A stretch of 64,000 nucleotides of DNA, from the NCBI RefSeq assembly GCF_003858635.1, contig NZ_RQJO01000016.1, positions 248,001-312,000 of the forward strand, written 5' to 3'. The position numbers and the translations under genes were made by a program. The number at the start of each line of letters is the position of its first letter. Within the stretch, counting starts at the first letter, position 1. The notes beneath the pieces are model-generated. The model was not told the origin of the DNA, made no database searches, and saw only the letters and a list, made by a program, of their open reading frames with translations. This document shows, piece by piece, positions 53,468 to 62,570 of this stretch. Origin of the DNA: Larkinella rosea. GTDB taxonomy: Bacteria; Bacteroidota; Bacteroidia; Cytophagales; Spirosomataceae.

Positions 53468-55525
53468 TTACGCGGGTTGCGGGATCAGGCCCAACGGCAG
53501 GGCGATTTGCATCCGGGTAAACTGCCCCGGCTCAGAAACCACCGAAAGTTTGCCGCCATGACCTTTCGTCACCAGGTCATAACTGAGCGATAGTCCCAGA
53601 CCGGTTCCTTCGCCGGTCGGCTTGGTCGTGAAAAATGGCTGGAAGACCTTTTCTATCGCGGATTCAGGAATCCCCATGCCGTTATCGTGCACCTCAATGA
53701 TCACCTGATCAGCCTCCTGCCAGGTCCGAAGCCAGACCGTTGGCTGGTAGCTTTCCGTCGTCGGCAGGCGGTTTTTCTTTTCCTGAACGGCATAAAAGGC
53801 GTTGTTATACACGTTCAGCAGTACCCGTCCAATGTCCTGGGGAATCACCATTACCGGCCTTAGCCCCTCCTCGAAATCAGTGTGAATGGTCACGTCAACG
53901 GGATTTTTGTCTTTTGTCCGCATTCCCTGACAGGCCAGCTGGAGGTATTCGTTCGCCAGTGCATTGAGATTGGTCGGCTCCCTGGTACCCGTAGTGGCCC
54001 TGCTGTGCGCCAGCATGCCTTTCACGATTGCATCGGCCCGGCGGCCGTGGTGGGCTATTTTGTTCAGGCTTTGACTGAGGTCTTCCAGGAATGCGCCGGC
54101 CAGTTCCTTTTGAGCTGGGAGAAGCTGCGGGACCATGTCCTCCCGAAACTCGTCAACCAGTTCCGTACCCACCTCGGCGAAATTGTTGACAAAGTTGAGC
54201 GGGTTCTGTATTTCGTGGGCAATACCTGCCGTAAGTTCACCCAGGGAGGCCATTTTTTCCTTTTGAATGAGCTGGTTCTGCGTCGTCTGGAGCTCGCGCA
54301 GCGCCTGCTCGGCTTTGCTACGCTGCTGATCAAGTTCGGTTTTTTGAAGCGTCAGCAACTGATTGCTTCGCCGTTGACGCTGGTTGTTCCGCCAAAGTAA
54401 CCCCGCTACCAGCACCACCACGGCCACCAGGCCCGAGAGCCCGTACAGTCGGATGCGGTTTTGGTACAAAGCCGCTGTTGCCGCCTGTTCCTGCCGACGT
54501 TGCTGTTCCTCAAAGCCCAGGGTGAGGAGTTGCTTGAGTTTTTCCTGACTGAAAAGACTGTCTTTAGCCGCAACGGCTACTTTATAATAGCGCAACGCCT
54601 GGGTGTTATCACGTCCCTCATAGAGCTTTGTAAGGAGTTCACTGGTGGAAAGAATGACATTTAAATAACCGCTTTGCTGCCCGGCTAAGAGGGCCCGGCG
54701 GGCGTTGACAATGCAGGAATCAATCGGCCCCTTTGCCTGGTAGACGGTAGCGATGCGCAAATAGATGTCGGCCAGGATAACCGTTGTGTTACTTTCCCGG
54801 GCCGCCACCAGGCCCCGGCGGTAGTAGGCCAGGGCAGCGGTTGTATCATGACGTTTCAACTGCAAATCGCCCAACTGGTAGAGATTGTGTTCCAGAACGA
54901 TTCGGCCGCCTTGCTGCTCCGACAAGGGGAGGGCCTGACGCAAGTAGTAGTCCGCCGAATCCAACTGGTCGATCTTTAGAAAGGCTTCTCCCAAATTGCC
55001 ATACAGGGTAGCATAACTATGGGCGTCCCGTTGGGAATCGTTCCGATGAACCAGTTCAAAAATACGCTGGGCTTCCTGGAGCAGACGTAACGCCTGTCGA
55101 TGATCCTTCTGATCCTGATAGGGAGCCGCCATGTTGTTAAGTGTTCGGTACGTAGCCGTCAAATCGTGGATGGAGCGGCTAATCTGTAAGGATTGCTGAA
55201 AACTACGGATGGCTTTCGGATAGTCGCCCAGGCTGGCCAGGCTGCTGCCCATTATACTTAGTCCCCGTGCCCGGCCCGGCTTGTCGTCCAGTTCCTGCGC
55301 GAGCTGGTAAGCCTGTTGGGCGAGTCGGTAGGTGGTATCGGGTTTGATGTCTAAATAAAGACGCCCCAACTGGTTCAGCAACCGAACCCGATTGGTGTCG
55401 GCGGGTTGATGGGCCAATTGCCGTTTCAGGCTATCAATCTCGGCGGACTGGGCACAGACCAGCCGGCCGTTTCCCCCAATTAGGAAAACAACAGGCAGCA
55501 GGATGGTGCGGATCAAAAGTTTCAT
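53468..55525 (-). CDS. TPR-domain sensor histidine kinase
   Basis: A 685-residue kinase. A signal sequence ([20 protein letters not shown]) precedes TPR repeats at ~60-340 ([40 protein letters not shown]), one membrane helix (~365-385, [19 protein letters not shown]), a coiled-coil linker, the phosphoacceptor region [17 protein letters not shown] (H437) and an ATPase domain ([35 protein letters not shown]). There is no receiver domain and no separate response regulator in the window. It lies 68 bp after the ABM-like gene and shares its 21-bp-repeat promoter. It may signal to an unlinked regulator or interact with the neighbouring HTCS proteins. Confidence 0.9.
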   Translation of the reverse strand: MKLLIRTILLPVVFLIGGNGRLVCAQSAEIDSLKRQLAHQPADTNRVRLLNQLGRLYLDIKPDTTYRLAQQAYQLAQELDDKPGRARGLSIMGSSLASLGDYPKAIRSFQQSLQISRSIHDLTATYRTLNNMAAPYQDQKDHRQALRLLQEAQRIFELVHRNDSQRDAHSYATLYGNLGEAFLKIDQLDSADYYLRQALPLSEQQGGRIVLEHNLYQLGDLQLKRHDTTAALAYYRRGLVAARESNTTVILADIYLRIATVYQAKGPIDSCIVNARRALLAGQQSGYLNVILSTSELLTKLYEGRDNTQALRYYKVAVAAKDSLFSQEKLKQLLTLGFEEQQRRQEQAATAALYQNRIRLYGLSGLVAVVVLVAGLLWRNNQRQRRSNQLLTLQKTELDQQRSKAEQALRELQTTQNQLIQKEKMASLGELTAGIAHEIQNPLNFVNNFAEVGTELVDEFREDMVPQLLPAQKELAGAFLEDLSQSLNKIAHHGRRADAIVKGMLAHSRATTGTREPTNLNALANEYLQLACQGMRTKDKNPVDVTIHTDFEEGLRPVMVIPQDIGRVLLNVYNNAFYAVQEKKNRLPTTESYQPTVWLRTWQEADQVIIEVHDNGMGIPESAIEKVFQPFFTTKPTGEGTGLGLSLSYDLVTKGHGGKLSVVSEPGQFTRMQIALPLGLIPQPA

Positions 55526-55593
55526 GCGTTTATTACTTGATTAGATACCTGGCCTAAATGTGGAAAATGCGTCGGTTACCGGTTTACCTGACC

Positions 55594-55890
55594 TCAGCTA
55601 ACCTGCGCATTTAGTTCATAATCAGCGGGTACCAGGGGTTGGATACAGTAGTGTTGCAGGTGCCCCAAAAGAGTCTGTAGCAATCGGTTGGCGTCAGCCG
55701 CCTGCCGGTCGGCCTGGGTCTCCCAAATCATCAGCAACATACACTGATTAGTCGCCGAATTGGCCAGCAACTGACCATGCAGAAAGCCCGGCTGTTGACG
55801 CAGGGCGGGTCCGATACTCAACCGAAAGTAGGTAGTAGCATCGCTTAGGGCTTCGGCCCGTAAGCCACCTTCGAGGGTACGTGCAAACAT
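55594..55890 (-). CDS. ABM-like (antibiotic biosynthesis monooxygenase fold) small protein
   Basis: A 98-residue protein beginning MFARTLEGGLRAEALSDATT, with the dimeric alpha-beta barrel pattern of the ABM fold: a helix with YFRLSIGPALRQQPGFLHGQ, a strand NQCMLLMIWETQADRQAADA, and a final helix LLGHLQHYCIQPLV. Such proteins may be small oxygenases or merely ligand-binding. No catalytic residue can be named. It is the first gene of a two-gene unit with the TPR kinase and is preceded by a 21-bp-repeat promoter. Confidence 0.7.
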   Translation of the reverse strand: MFARTLEGGLRAEALSDATTYFRLSIGPALRQQPGFLHGQLLANSATNQCMLLMIWETQADRQAADANRLLQTLLGHLQHYCIQPLVPADYELNAQVS

Positions 55891-55947
55891 AAGAATGACT
55901 GGAATAGAACGATTTGGAGCGTCAAGCCCGGACGGACTTGACGCTCA

Positions 55948-56016
55948 CAAACTTGTTCATTCCAGCCGGGCGGGACCATAATGAATAGGCCAAATACTAT
56001 AAAAAATCGGTCAAAG
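55948..56016 (-). promoter_or_regulatory. 21-bp direct-repeat operator and -7 box, ABM-kinase unit
   Basis: Minus strand: units at 55996-56016 and 55975-55995 abut and match at 15 of 21 positions (CTTTGACCGA...TTATAGT and ATTTGGCCTA...TTATGGT). Nineteen nt later is CAAGTTTG followed by TGA (55955-55948). The start codon at 55890 is 58 bp on. The site lies between the HTCS stop and the ABM start. Confidence 0.65.
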
Positions 56017-56059
56017 GTTGTGCAGCAGGCTATCAAATGCCGCATTCTCACCTGAACGA

Positions 56060-59000
56060 TCAGCCCTGCGCGATAAACTCACGGGGAGTTAGCTGGTAGA
56101 GTTCCCGAAAGCATTTTGAAAAATAGGATGGGCTGTCGAAGCCAACCCGGTAAGCCGTCTCGGTAATGGCATGGCCTTCGCGCAGGAGTTGGGCGGCTCG
56201 TTTCAGTCGGTAGTTGCGAACTAATTCATTGACCGATAGATCCGCTAAGGATTTGACTTTTCGAAAAAGACTGGAACGGCTCATGCCCAGCGCCGTGACC
56301 AGACTTTCCACGTTAAACATCGGGTCGTCTAAATGGGATTCGATCAATGCGTAGAGTTGGTCCAGAAACGGGTCTATAGGGGGACTAACTGACGGAGTTG
56401 CATTCGTTCCGGGTTGGGTCAGACTGGTCCGCACCCAGTCGCGCTGCCGTCGTTTGCTGTCAAGTTGGTTACGAACCCGCAGGTGAAGCTCCCGCACCTG
56501 GAAGGGTTTAGTCAGGTAATCGTCGGCTCCCTGCGAAAGCCCTTCCAGCCGGTTTTCGGTCGAGGTTTTGGCGGTGAGCAGAATCACCGGAATGTGGCTG
56601 GTGCGAAGGTCGGTTTTCAGGTGGCCACACAGCGCAAAACCATCCATCCGGGGCATAAGCACATCGGAAATGATCAGGTCGGGCTGGTATTCCTGCGCCT
56701 GCTCCAATCCATCACGCCCATCAACCGCCCGGCGAAGACGGTAGGTTGGAGGCAGACTATCAAGGAGGAAGAGGGCTAATTCGTCGTTATCCTCCACGAT
56801 CAGGATTCGCGGACGGTCCGCCGATGCGGCTTCGTCATCCGCCTTCCCCCATTGTTCCTCATGGATACCGTTCAGGTTAGCTACCTCGCCGGCCGAAGCG
56901 GATTCAGCTACGCGACGAAAGGGTAAATCCACCACAAAAGTGGTCCCCTGATTGACTACACTGGTCACCGAAATTCGCCCACCCTGTAAGTTGACCAGAT
57001 CCTTTACCAGCGCCAGCCCGATCCCCGTCCCCTGCCGGAGCTTGGAAGGGGTTCCCTTTTCACTGGCCGACGGCTTTACCTGATAAAACCGGTCAAAAAT
57101 GTGCGGTAGCTGTTCCGGTGATATACCTGAGCCAGTGTCGGAAATCGTTAGGCGTATCCCCTCAGGTGCGGGCATCAGCGAAAGGTGGATGCTGCCCGCT
57201 GTTGTAAATTTCAGGGCGTTGGCCGTCAGGTTGGAAACGATGCGTTCCAGTTTTTCGGCATCAAACCAGTGGGTGCCCTCCACCCCGGAGGTAAAGGTAA
57301 GGGTGAGTCCCTGCGAGGTAGCCTGCTCCGCCAACGGTTGTAGCCAGTAAGCGATGCTTTCAGACAGTGCACCGGGCGACTCATGAACTGGCATGACACT
57401 CGCTTCCAGCTTCGAAAGATCCAGCAACTGGTTAATGAGTCGCAACAACTGATGGGCGTTCTGTTCGATGGTTGTCAGTCGGCGGTAATTTTTCGGTTCC
57501 GGATTCTCACTGACCATTTGCTCGGTTGGCCCCAGAATCAGCGTCAACGGCGTTCGGAACTCGTGGGTAATGTTGGCGAAGAAGTTCGACTTCATCTGGT
57601 TGATATCCCTGAGTTGTCTGGCTTCCTGCTGACCGAGCGCAATTTCGCGCTGCTGTAAGGCGAGCGACTGCTTCAGTCTCACCCGGTTGGCATACACGCG
57701 TACGCCCACCAAGCCCAACCCAATGGCTCCTAAAGCGTACAACAGATAAGCCCACCAGGTCGACCAGAATGGCGGATGGATGATTACCGTCAGTTTACGC
57801 ATGTACCGGCTCCAGTGCCCCGACGTATTCGACGCATTGAGCCATAGGATGTAATGACCCGGTGGCAGGGCGGTGTAAACCGCAATGGGTCGTTTTGTTG
57901 CCGTCCATTGGTCATCAAGACCTTCCAGTCGGTAGCGGTATGTGTTTTTGGTTGGCCGGTTAAATTGCATGACGGCGAACTCAGCTGTCAGGTAGTTCTG
58001 ATCGTGGGCCAATGCCAGTTCCTGAGCCGCCGGAATGGATACGTATTCCCCGTTGGCATCCGACCATTTTGTGGGTAGCGAATCAACCGGCTGGTTATTC
58101 ACCAGTAAGGATGTCAACTCGACGGTTGGTTCATAGGCATCCTCGGTAAGGCGGATTGGATCAAAGCTGGTGATCCCCTCGAGTCCACCCATCACGATGC
58201 GTTCGCCTGAAGGAGCAGCCTGTGCGACCGGGATGGCATTCCCCAAACTCACTGCTCCTGGCAAATATAACCAGTGAAAGCGGTTGAACTCATCGGCCAG
58301 CAAGCCATCGTCCCGCGTAAATGTTCTGGTTTTGAAAGTTCGAAGGTCCAGTTGACAAATGCCTTTGTTGGTCCCCATCCACAGCGATCCGTGCCGGTCG
58401 GGAATCACCGAATAAATCACGTTATTCGGCAATCCATCCCGGTCGGTGAACCGCCGAAACCGGCCGGTTCGTTTGTCAAACGCACACAGTCCACCACCAA
58501 AGGTACCCAGCCAGAGCCGGTGCGGTACCTTCGGATCCTGCGACAAGCAAAATAAGGCATTGTTACTCAGCGATTGCGGGTCTTGAGGTTGATTGGCGTA
58601 CTGCTGCAGCTGACCGGATTTTCGATCCAGCCGCCAAAGCCCTTTCTGGTCGGTGGCCAGCCAAAAGGCTTCTTCATCAATGGTAAATACCAGCACCACA
58701 CCAATTTGTGCCGCCGGAATTCGGTAAGGCCCGGTTTGCCAGCGATGCTGTCGTTCCTCGTAGAACCAGGCTACCGAATCGTGTATTGCCCAAATCTGCC
58801 CATGCGGATCGGTCGCCAACGGACACGGTTTATCGCCGAACTCCCGGTTTTCAAATGGCTGGGGCAAGGGGCGGTGTTCAACCCGCTTTGTTTTTAGATC
58901 CACCCGCTGAATCTGGGAGGAGCCCGTATTGTACCAAAAATCACCTTTATTACCAACCGTATAGCGAAAGTCATAACTGCTTTTCCGTATAGTCAATGGC

Positions 59001-60145
59001 CGTTCACCGGCCGGGATGGCCAGCCCCGATTCACCCAGTATGTCGTCGTGAAACGAACGCTGATAGGCCTGAGTCTGGAACGGCATGGCCCGCAGGTCGT
59101 ATTTCCGAATGCCTCCGCCCCGAGTACCTTCCCACAACACATCCGACCGGTCGACCCACAGGCGAGTGCCCCAATTTTTATAGTCAGACGCTTGCTGCCG
59201 CGTCACGATCTCCACACCTTTCGGAAACGTTAACCGGGCGAGCGCATTTCCAAACACGAAGTAAATTCTTCCGGTGCGATCCTGCGTGAAATTAGCCTGT
59301 ACCCAGTCGGGAGTACCATCCGGCAACGGATACGTCTGAACCGCCCCCGTTCGGGGATGTAACCAGATGAGTTGCCGGGGCCCGGCTAGCAAGATGTGGC
59401 GGGAAGAAGCGGCAAACAGGCGATAGATGGGTTGATTGAAGCCATGATTTTCTGCGCTTCTGGCTACCTCCGAACCCGGTAGTTTGTAGGGCCGAAATTG
59501 ATGGATTTTCCGGTCAAAATACAAAAATCCCTGACTGGTTGCCAACCAGATTCGACCATCGGCGGATTCCGTGATATCGAAGATCGCTCCAGTAGATTGG
59601 TTGGGGAGATAAAACCGGGTGATTTGGCCGGTTTTCAGGTCTAGCCGAAGTAATCGGTTGGAGATGGCCGTGACCAGCCACAGTTGTTCCTGGTGGTCGA
59701 TACAGAAGGAAGTGAGTTTTTGTTGTCCCATCGCTTTTCGATAAGCGGGCCATTGAGACACATTGCTGAAGTGTTCCGAGCGGGGATCAAATCGGTCCAG
59801 GTCACCAAATTCGGACGTAATCCAGATTTGTCCGCGGTAATCGAGGGTTAAGCGACTGACTCCGGCAGACGAGAGTGACGGTCGTCCCCCGGCAGTGGGT
59901 TGAAATACTTTGAACCTGTTGCCATCGTAGCGGCAAAGGCCATCGCGTGTGGCTGCCCAAATAAAACCCTGACGATCCTGGACGATGTCAGGAACAAATG
60001 CCTGCGGCAGGCCCTGGCGGTCGGTGAGTAGCTCAGGCGCTGGTAAAGCAGCCTGCTGCGCACTGGCCAATAAACCCGCACCATGCCAAAGAACCAGTAA
60101 AGATGCGATCAGGCCAAACCCGCCCAACCATCCAGACTCCCGCAT
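56060..60145 (-). CDS. Hybrid two-component system regulator (HTCS), copy 2
   Basis: A 1361-residue paralogue of the regulator at 45031 with the same order of parts. Signal region (GLIASLLVLWHGAGLLASAQ); propeller sensor (LLTDRQGLPQAFVPDIVQDR, GFIWAATRDGLCRYDG, LWLGTFGGGLCAFDKRTGRF); Y_Y_Y domain; membrane helix (WWAYLLYALGAIGLGLVGV); kinase with NITHEFRTPLTLI (H861) and GTGIGLALVKDLV; receiver with DLIISDVLMPRMDG (D1161); and an AraC-type DNA-binding end (LYQLTPREFIAQG). All phosphotransfer residues are present. It lies 170 bp before the ABM-kinase unit, same strand. The sensors are similar enough to suggest related ligands. Confidence 0.93.
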   Translation of the reverse strand: MRESGWLGGFGLIASLLVLWHGAGLLASAQQAALPAPELLTDRQGLPQAFVPDIVQDRQGFIWAATRDGLCRYDGNRFKVFQPTAGGRPSLSSAGVSRLTLDYRGQIWITSEFGDLDRFDPRSEHFSNVSQWPAYRKAMGQQKLTSFCIDHQEQLWLVTAISNRLLRLDLKTGQITRFYLPNQSTGAIFDITESADGRIWLATSQGFLYFDRKIHQFRPYKLPGSEVARSAENHGFNQPIYRLFAASSRHILLAGPRQLIWLHPRTGAVQTYPLPDGTPDWVQANFTQDRTGRIYFVFGNALARLTFPKGVEIVTRQQASDYKNWGTRLWVDRSDVLWEGTRGGGIRKYDLRAMPFQTQAYQRSFHDDILGESGLAIPAGERPLTIRKSSYDFRYTVGNKGDFWYNTGSSQIQRVDLKTKRVEHRPLPQPFENREFGDKPCPLATDPHGQIWAIHDSVAWFYEERQHRWQTGPYRIPAAQIGVVLVFTIDEEAFWLATDQKGLWRLDRKSGQLQQYANQPQDPQSLSNNALFCLSQDPKVPHRLWLGTFGGGLCAFDKRTGRFRRFTDRDGLPNNVIYSVIPDRHGSLWMGTNKGICQLDLRTFKTRTFTRDDGLLADEFNRFHWLYLPGAVSLGNAIPVAQAAPSGERIVMGGLEGITSFDPIRLTEDAYEPTVELTSLLVNNQPVDSLPTKWSDANGEYVSIPAAQELALAHDQNYLTAEFAVMQFNRPTKNTYRYRLEGLDDQWTATKRPIAVYTALPPGHYILWLNASNTSGHWSRYMRKLTVIIHPPFWSTWWAYLLYALGAIGLGLVGVRVYANRVRLKQSLALQQREIALGQQEARQLRDINQMKSNFFANITHEFRTPLTLILGPTEQMVSENPEPKNYRRLTTIEQNAHQLLRLINQLLDLSKLEASVMPVHESPGALSESIAYWLQPLAEQATSQGLTLTFTSGVEGTHWFDAEKLERIVSNLTANALKFTTAGSIHLSLMPAPEGIRLTISDTGSGISPEQLPHIFDRFYQVKPSASEKGTPSKLRQGTGIGLALVKDLVNLQGGRISVTSVVNQGTTFVVDLPFRRVAESASAGEVANLNGIHEEQWGKADDEAASADRPRILIVEDNDELALFLLDSLPPTYRLRRAVDGRDGLEQAQEYQPDLIISDVLMPRMDGFALCGHLKTDLRTSHIPVILLTAKTSTENRLEGLSQGADDYLTKPFQVRELHLRVRNQLDSKRRQRDWVRTSLTQPGTNATPSVSPPIDPFLDQLYALIESHLDDPMFNVESLVTALGMSRSSLFRKVKSLADLSVNELVRNYRLKRAAQLLREGHAITETAYRVGFDSPSYFSKCFRELYQLTPREFIAQG

Positions 60146-60302
60146 GGCAATAAGGAATGGTAATATCTCGGAGAAAACCGAATATGCGAAAATTATTGAA
60201 TAGGAAATAGTGTGAGGAGGAAATCTTACTTCGTGGTGATCGAATCAATTAGTGGTCTGTACTGATCGTAAAAAGAACTCCTACTAGGAAGTAATTGCTT
60301 GT

Positions 60303-60433
60303 ATTACATTAAAATAGCCTTGCACAAATGAGGTCAAATGATTTCAATAAAATACCTGTTTTTAAACAGACCTATTGACCTCAATTGAGCTCCATTTTTA
60401 TTGAGGAATAACCAGGTTCAGAAAGTTATGCTT
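60303..60433 (+). repeat. Dispersed intergenic repeat copy
   Basis: Matches 40390-40518 in the same orientation with kept spacing (AATAGCCTTGCACAA, GGTCA, TTTTTAAAC, TTGACC, AATTGAGC). Its right end runs into the last codons of the M14 peptidase gene (minus strand), where the 40-kb copy carries a similar but noncoding text. It lies 158 bp upstream of HTCS copy 2. Confidence 0.5.
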
Positions 60434-61782
60434 TTGAGAACGGCCGTAATGCCGCGCAAATGCATTTCCTGGTACTTTTTTAAGAGCGCCCGATCGGTCT
60501 GATCGGTTTTACACTGGGCTAAATCAGCGGCTTCAAACGGTGCTTCAATATCAAAAGCGGGCGTATTTAATTCTTTGTAACTCCAGGTCGGCATACTGCC
60601 CGCCGTACAAAGGTAGAGTACCTTCTCCTGGGCCGCATCCCGGTTAGCCATGCCCTGCCAGAGCGTGTTGGCATAGGCATTGCTCCGATCGACAAAGGAT
60701 TTGCTTTGCAGACCATCCTTGGAAGCCGCTAAGGTTTGTCCCGCTATGCTGGCCAAACAGTGGTACGAAAAGATCACTTCCGGTTTGTGACTTTTCATAA
60801 ACTGCATGATGGCGACGGTTTCGTTTTCGCTCTCCGCAAAGGCCCCACGGTATGTATTCGACTGGGGATCATCCGTTGAATACCCGTAGGTTGTCTCCAC
60901 GTCCCCCCAATTCGCCGGAAAATTCCGATTGATATCCACCAGGTTCGCATTCCGGCGCAGATACCAGGGATTTCCTTTCACCTGCCGCTCCCGCATATCC
61001 GGATTCGCCGACGGAATGGCGACCACCGACACTTTTTTCAGCAAGTCAGGGTGGTTTTCCAGGAGGTTTTCCAGCACATAAAGAATAATTTCGGGACCGG
61101 CTTCGCCCGCATGGACGGCCCCAACCAGGGCAATGCAGCGCTTGCCCTGACCCACTTTAAGACTAACCAGGGGTCTTTTATTGGTCGTTACCCCAATTTG
61201 ATTGACCTGAACGAGCGCAGGAAACTTCTTTTGGAGCTCGTCGGCCCGTTTCTGAACCGTTTCATAGGGCCACCAGATTTCCGGGTCCCGCGCCTTCACC
61301 GGCAAGGGTCCTTCCGGTACGCCCAGAGCGGAACCAATCCAATAGCAGTAAACCGTGCCCAGTTTGATGGCCTTGTCTTCATAACGAAACTTGTTATCCA
61401 GCGAAGGCTCCATTTTTCCCTGAAAAATCAGGGCTGCTTTTTTGTGGTCAAGGGTTCGGAAATATTCACTGTAATCAATTCCAAATTTAAAATCAGGGCA
61501 CTCCATGCGGTAAATGCGGATCTGATCATAATGGTAGCTAAGCTCTTTCTTTTTGTAGTACCGCATGGACTTGTATGCGGAGATCACCATTTTATTCGTA
61601 TCGAAATAAGCCTCGCCTTCCCGCAGCGTCTGGTAATCCGGGGTAGGTTCTTGCGCGACGGGGAGGGAAATATCACCTTTGTTGCCGTTCAGGAAAGTCG
61701 GCATCACGAACGAGGACGTCGATAGACCGGCCAGCCCAAGAAAGCTCCGTCGATTGAACAATTGCTTGATTGATTTTGCCAT
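60418..61782 (-). CDS. M14-family zinc carboxypeptidase, Tat-exported
   Basis: A 454-residue metallopeptidase with a twin-arginine leader (NRRSFLGLAGLSTSSFVM). The zinc ligands are in GAVHAGEAGPE (H224, E227) and FSYHCLA (H341). The substrate-binding arginine and NRNF pattern are in NLVDINRNFPANWG, and the catalytic glutamate is in AFDIEAPFE (E413). Length and motifs fit a peptidase M14-like protein of the D,L-carboxypeptidase/succinylglutamate-desuccinylase-related type, perhaps acting on peptides or cell-wall fragments in the periplasm. The neighbouring genes give no firm pathway. Confidence 0.9.
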   Translation of the reverse strand: MAKSIKQLFNRRSFLGLAGLSTSSFVMPTFLNGNKGDISLPVAQEPTPDYQTLREGEAYFDTNKMVISAYKSMRYYKKKELSYHYDQIRIYRMECPDFKFGIDYSEYFRTLDHKKAALIFQGKMEPSLDNKFRYEDKAIKLGTVYCYWIGSALGVPEGPLPVKARDPEIWWPYETVQKRADELQKKFPALVQVNQIGVTTNKRPLVSLKVGQGKRCIALVGAVHAGEAGPEIILYVLENLLENHPDLLKKVSVVAIPSANPDMRERQVKGNPWYLRRNANLVDINRNFPANWGDVETTYGYSTDDPQSNTYRGAFAESENETVAIMQFMKSHKPEVIFSYHCLASIAGQTLAASKDGLQSKSFVDRSNAYANTLWQGMANRDAAQEKVLYLCTAGSMPTWSYKELNTPAFDIEAPFEAADLAQCKTDQTDRALLKKYQEMHLRGITAVLKSITF

Positions 61783-62334
61783 AACCCGTTTAACCTAGAA
61801 GAATTGAAAAACGTCCGTATTGCTACTCATGACGCACTAGTGCGAAAAGAGACTTGATGAAATCTTCTTTCTCCGTTCAGACCAAACGCCGTATATCATG
61901 TTTGTTTTTTGGTTTCGGTTACGTACCCAATAATATTGAAACAAAATTTTTATTCAAAATTCAAAGCAAATTCTTAAAATTACTTTTGCTTTTTACAGCC
62001 TATTTCCTTCCTGTGCGTTGAAGGCCGAGGTGGCTTGCAGGTATTTTATGGCGTTTTTCTGGTCAATAAACCAGGTACATGTAATTGGGAAAGAGAACGA
62101 GCAAACGTCATACTGATCCGCCGGGAAGCCATGGAGCAGCGGTATGATAGCTTTTCCGCACCGACCCAAAATCAGGATAGAGACCCCACTTTTAGTAAAC
62201 CGCCCCAGACCGCCCAGGGCCTGATCAGGGGAGCCAGTTTACCGCCCATACATTCACATCCGTCTTGCAGGGGGCTTAATTCGTATCTCGATGGATGAAA
62301 GGGGCGGTTTTTGTTTTTCTAGGAGACAGTTAGA
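61783..62334. other. Intergenic region with possible insertion-sequence end
   Basis: About 550 bp. The first 250 bp is AT-rich and holds the M14 promoter. At ~62170-62310 several ACCGCCC repeats occur, with AAACCGCCCC at 62197-62206 matched by GGGGCGGTTT at 62301-62310 and a T-run after it, and the palindrome CCTGATCAGG between them. The cluster of short direct and inverted repeats resembles an isolated IS end or a structured RNA end. An 87-codon frame at 62035-62298 overlaps it and is not convincing as a gene. Confidence 0.4.
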
Positions 62335-62476
62335 CAAAAGAAACTCAGTACTGGACATTTGTACAACGGCGTGGTATTCCGTTGTGGTAATGGCTTTACT
62401 AACCGATGCTTGTTCAGGTCCGGCAACGGAGTGCCACTCCGTTGTACATTTTATGTCCAGTACTGAGCAAAAGAAA
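62335..62476. mobile_element. MITE-like element with 9-bp target duplication
   Basis: The element at 62344-62467 (124 bp) starts CTCAGTACTGGACAT and ends with its reverse complement. The inverted arms continue inward through TGTACAACGG, giving about 26-29 bp with a short indel. Directly outside both ends is the same 9 bp, CAAAAGAAA (62335-62343 and 62468-62476), a target-site duplication. Inside lies a second perfect inverted repeat, CAACGGAGTG-C-CACTCCGTTG (62424-62444), and a diverged partner at 62364. No gene is encoded, so it needs a transposase from elsewhere. Confidence 0.8.
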
Positions 62477-62570
62477 AAAGATGGTCGTTTATCTTGTTGA
62501 TTTTTAGTCGGTTAATCGCTTGTCTATTCTCTTTATTCTTTTGTCTGCGTATAGTTTTGATGAACGTCTT

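Noticed and set aside
36149-60433. TGACC-containing dispersed repeats considered as extra copies of the 21-bp operator
   Set aside because: They share a few bases with the operator units but lack the 21-bp period and the downstream TTTG spacing, so they are kept as a separate repeat family.
62035-62298. 87-codon plus-strand frame
   Set aside because: Overlaps repeat-rich noncoding DNA, no family, no promoter or ribosome-binding signal.
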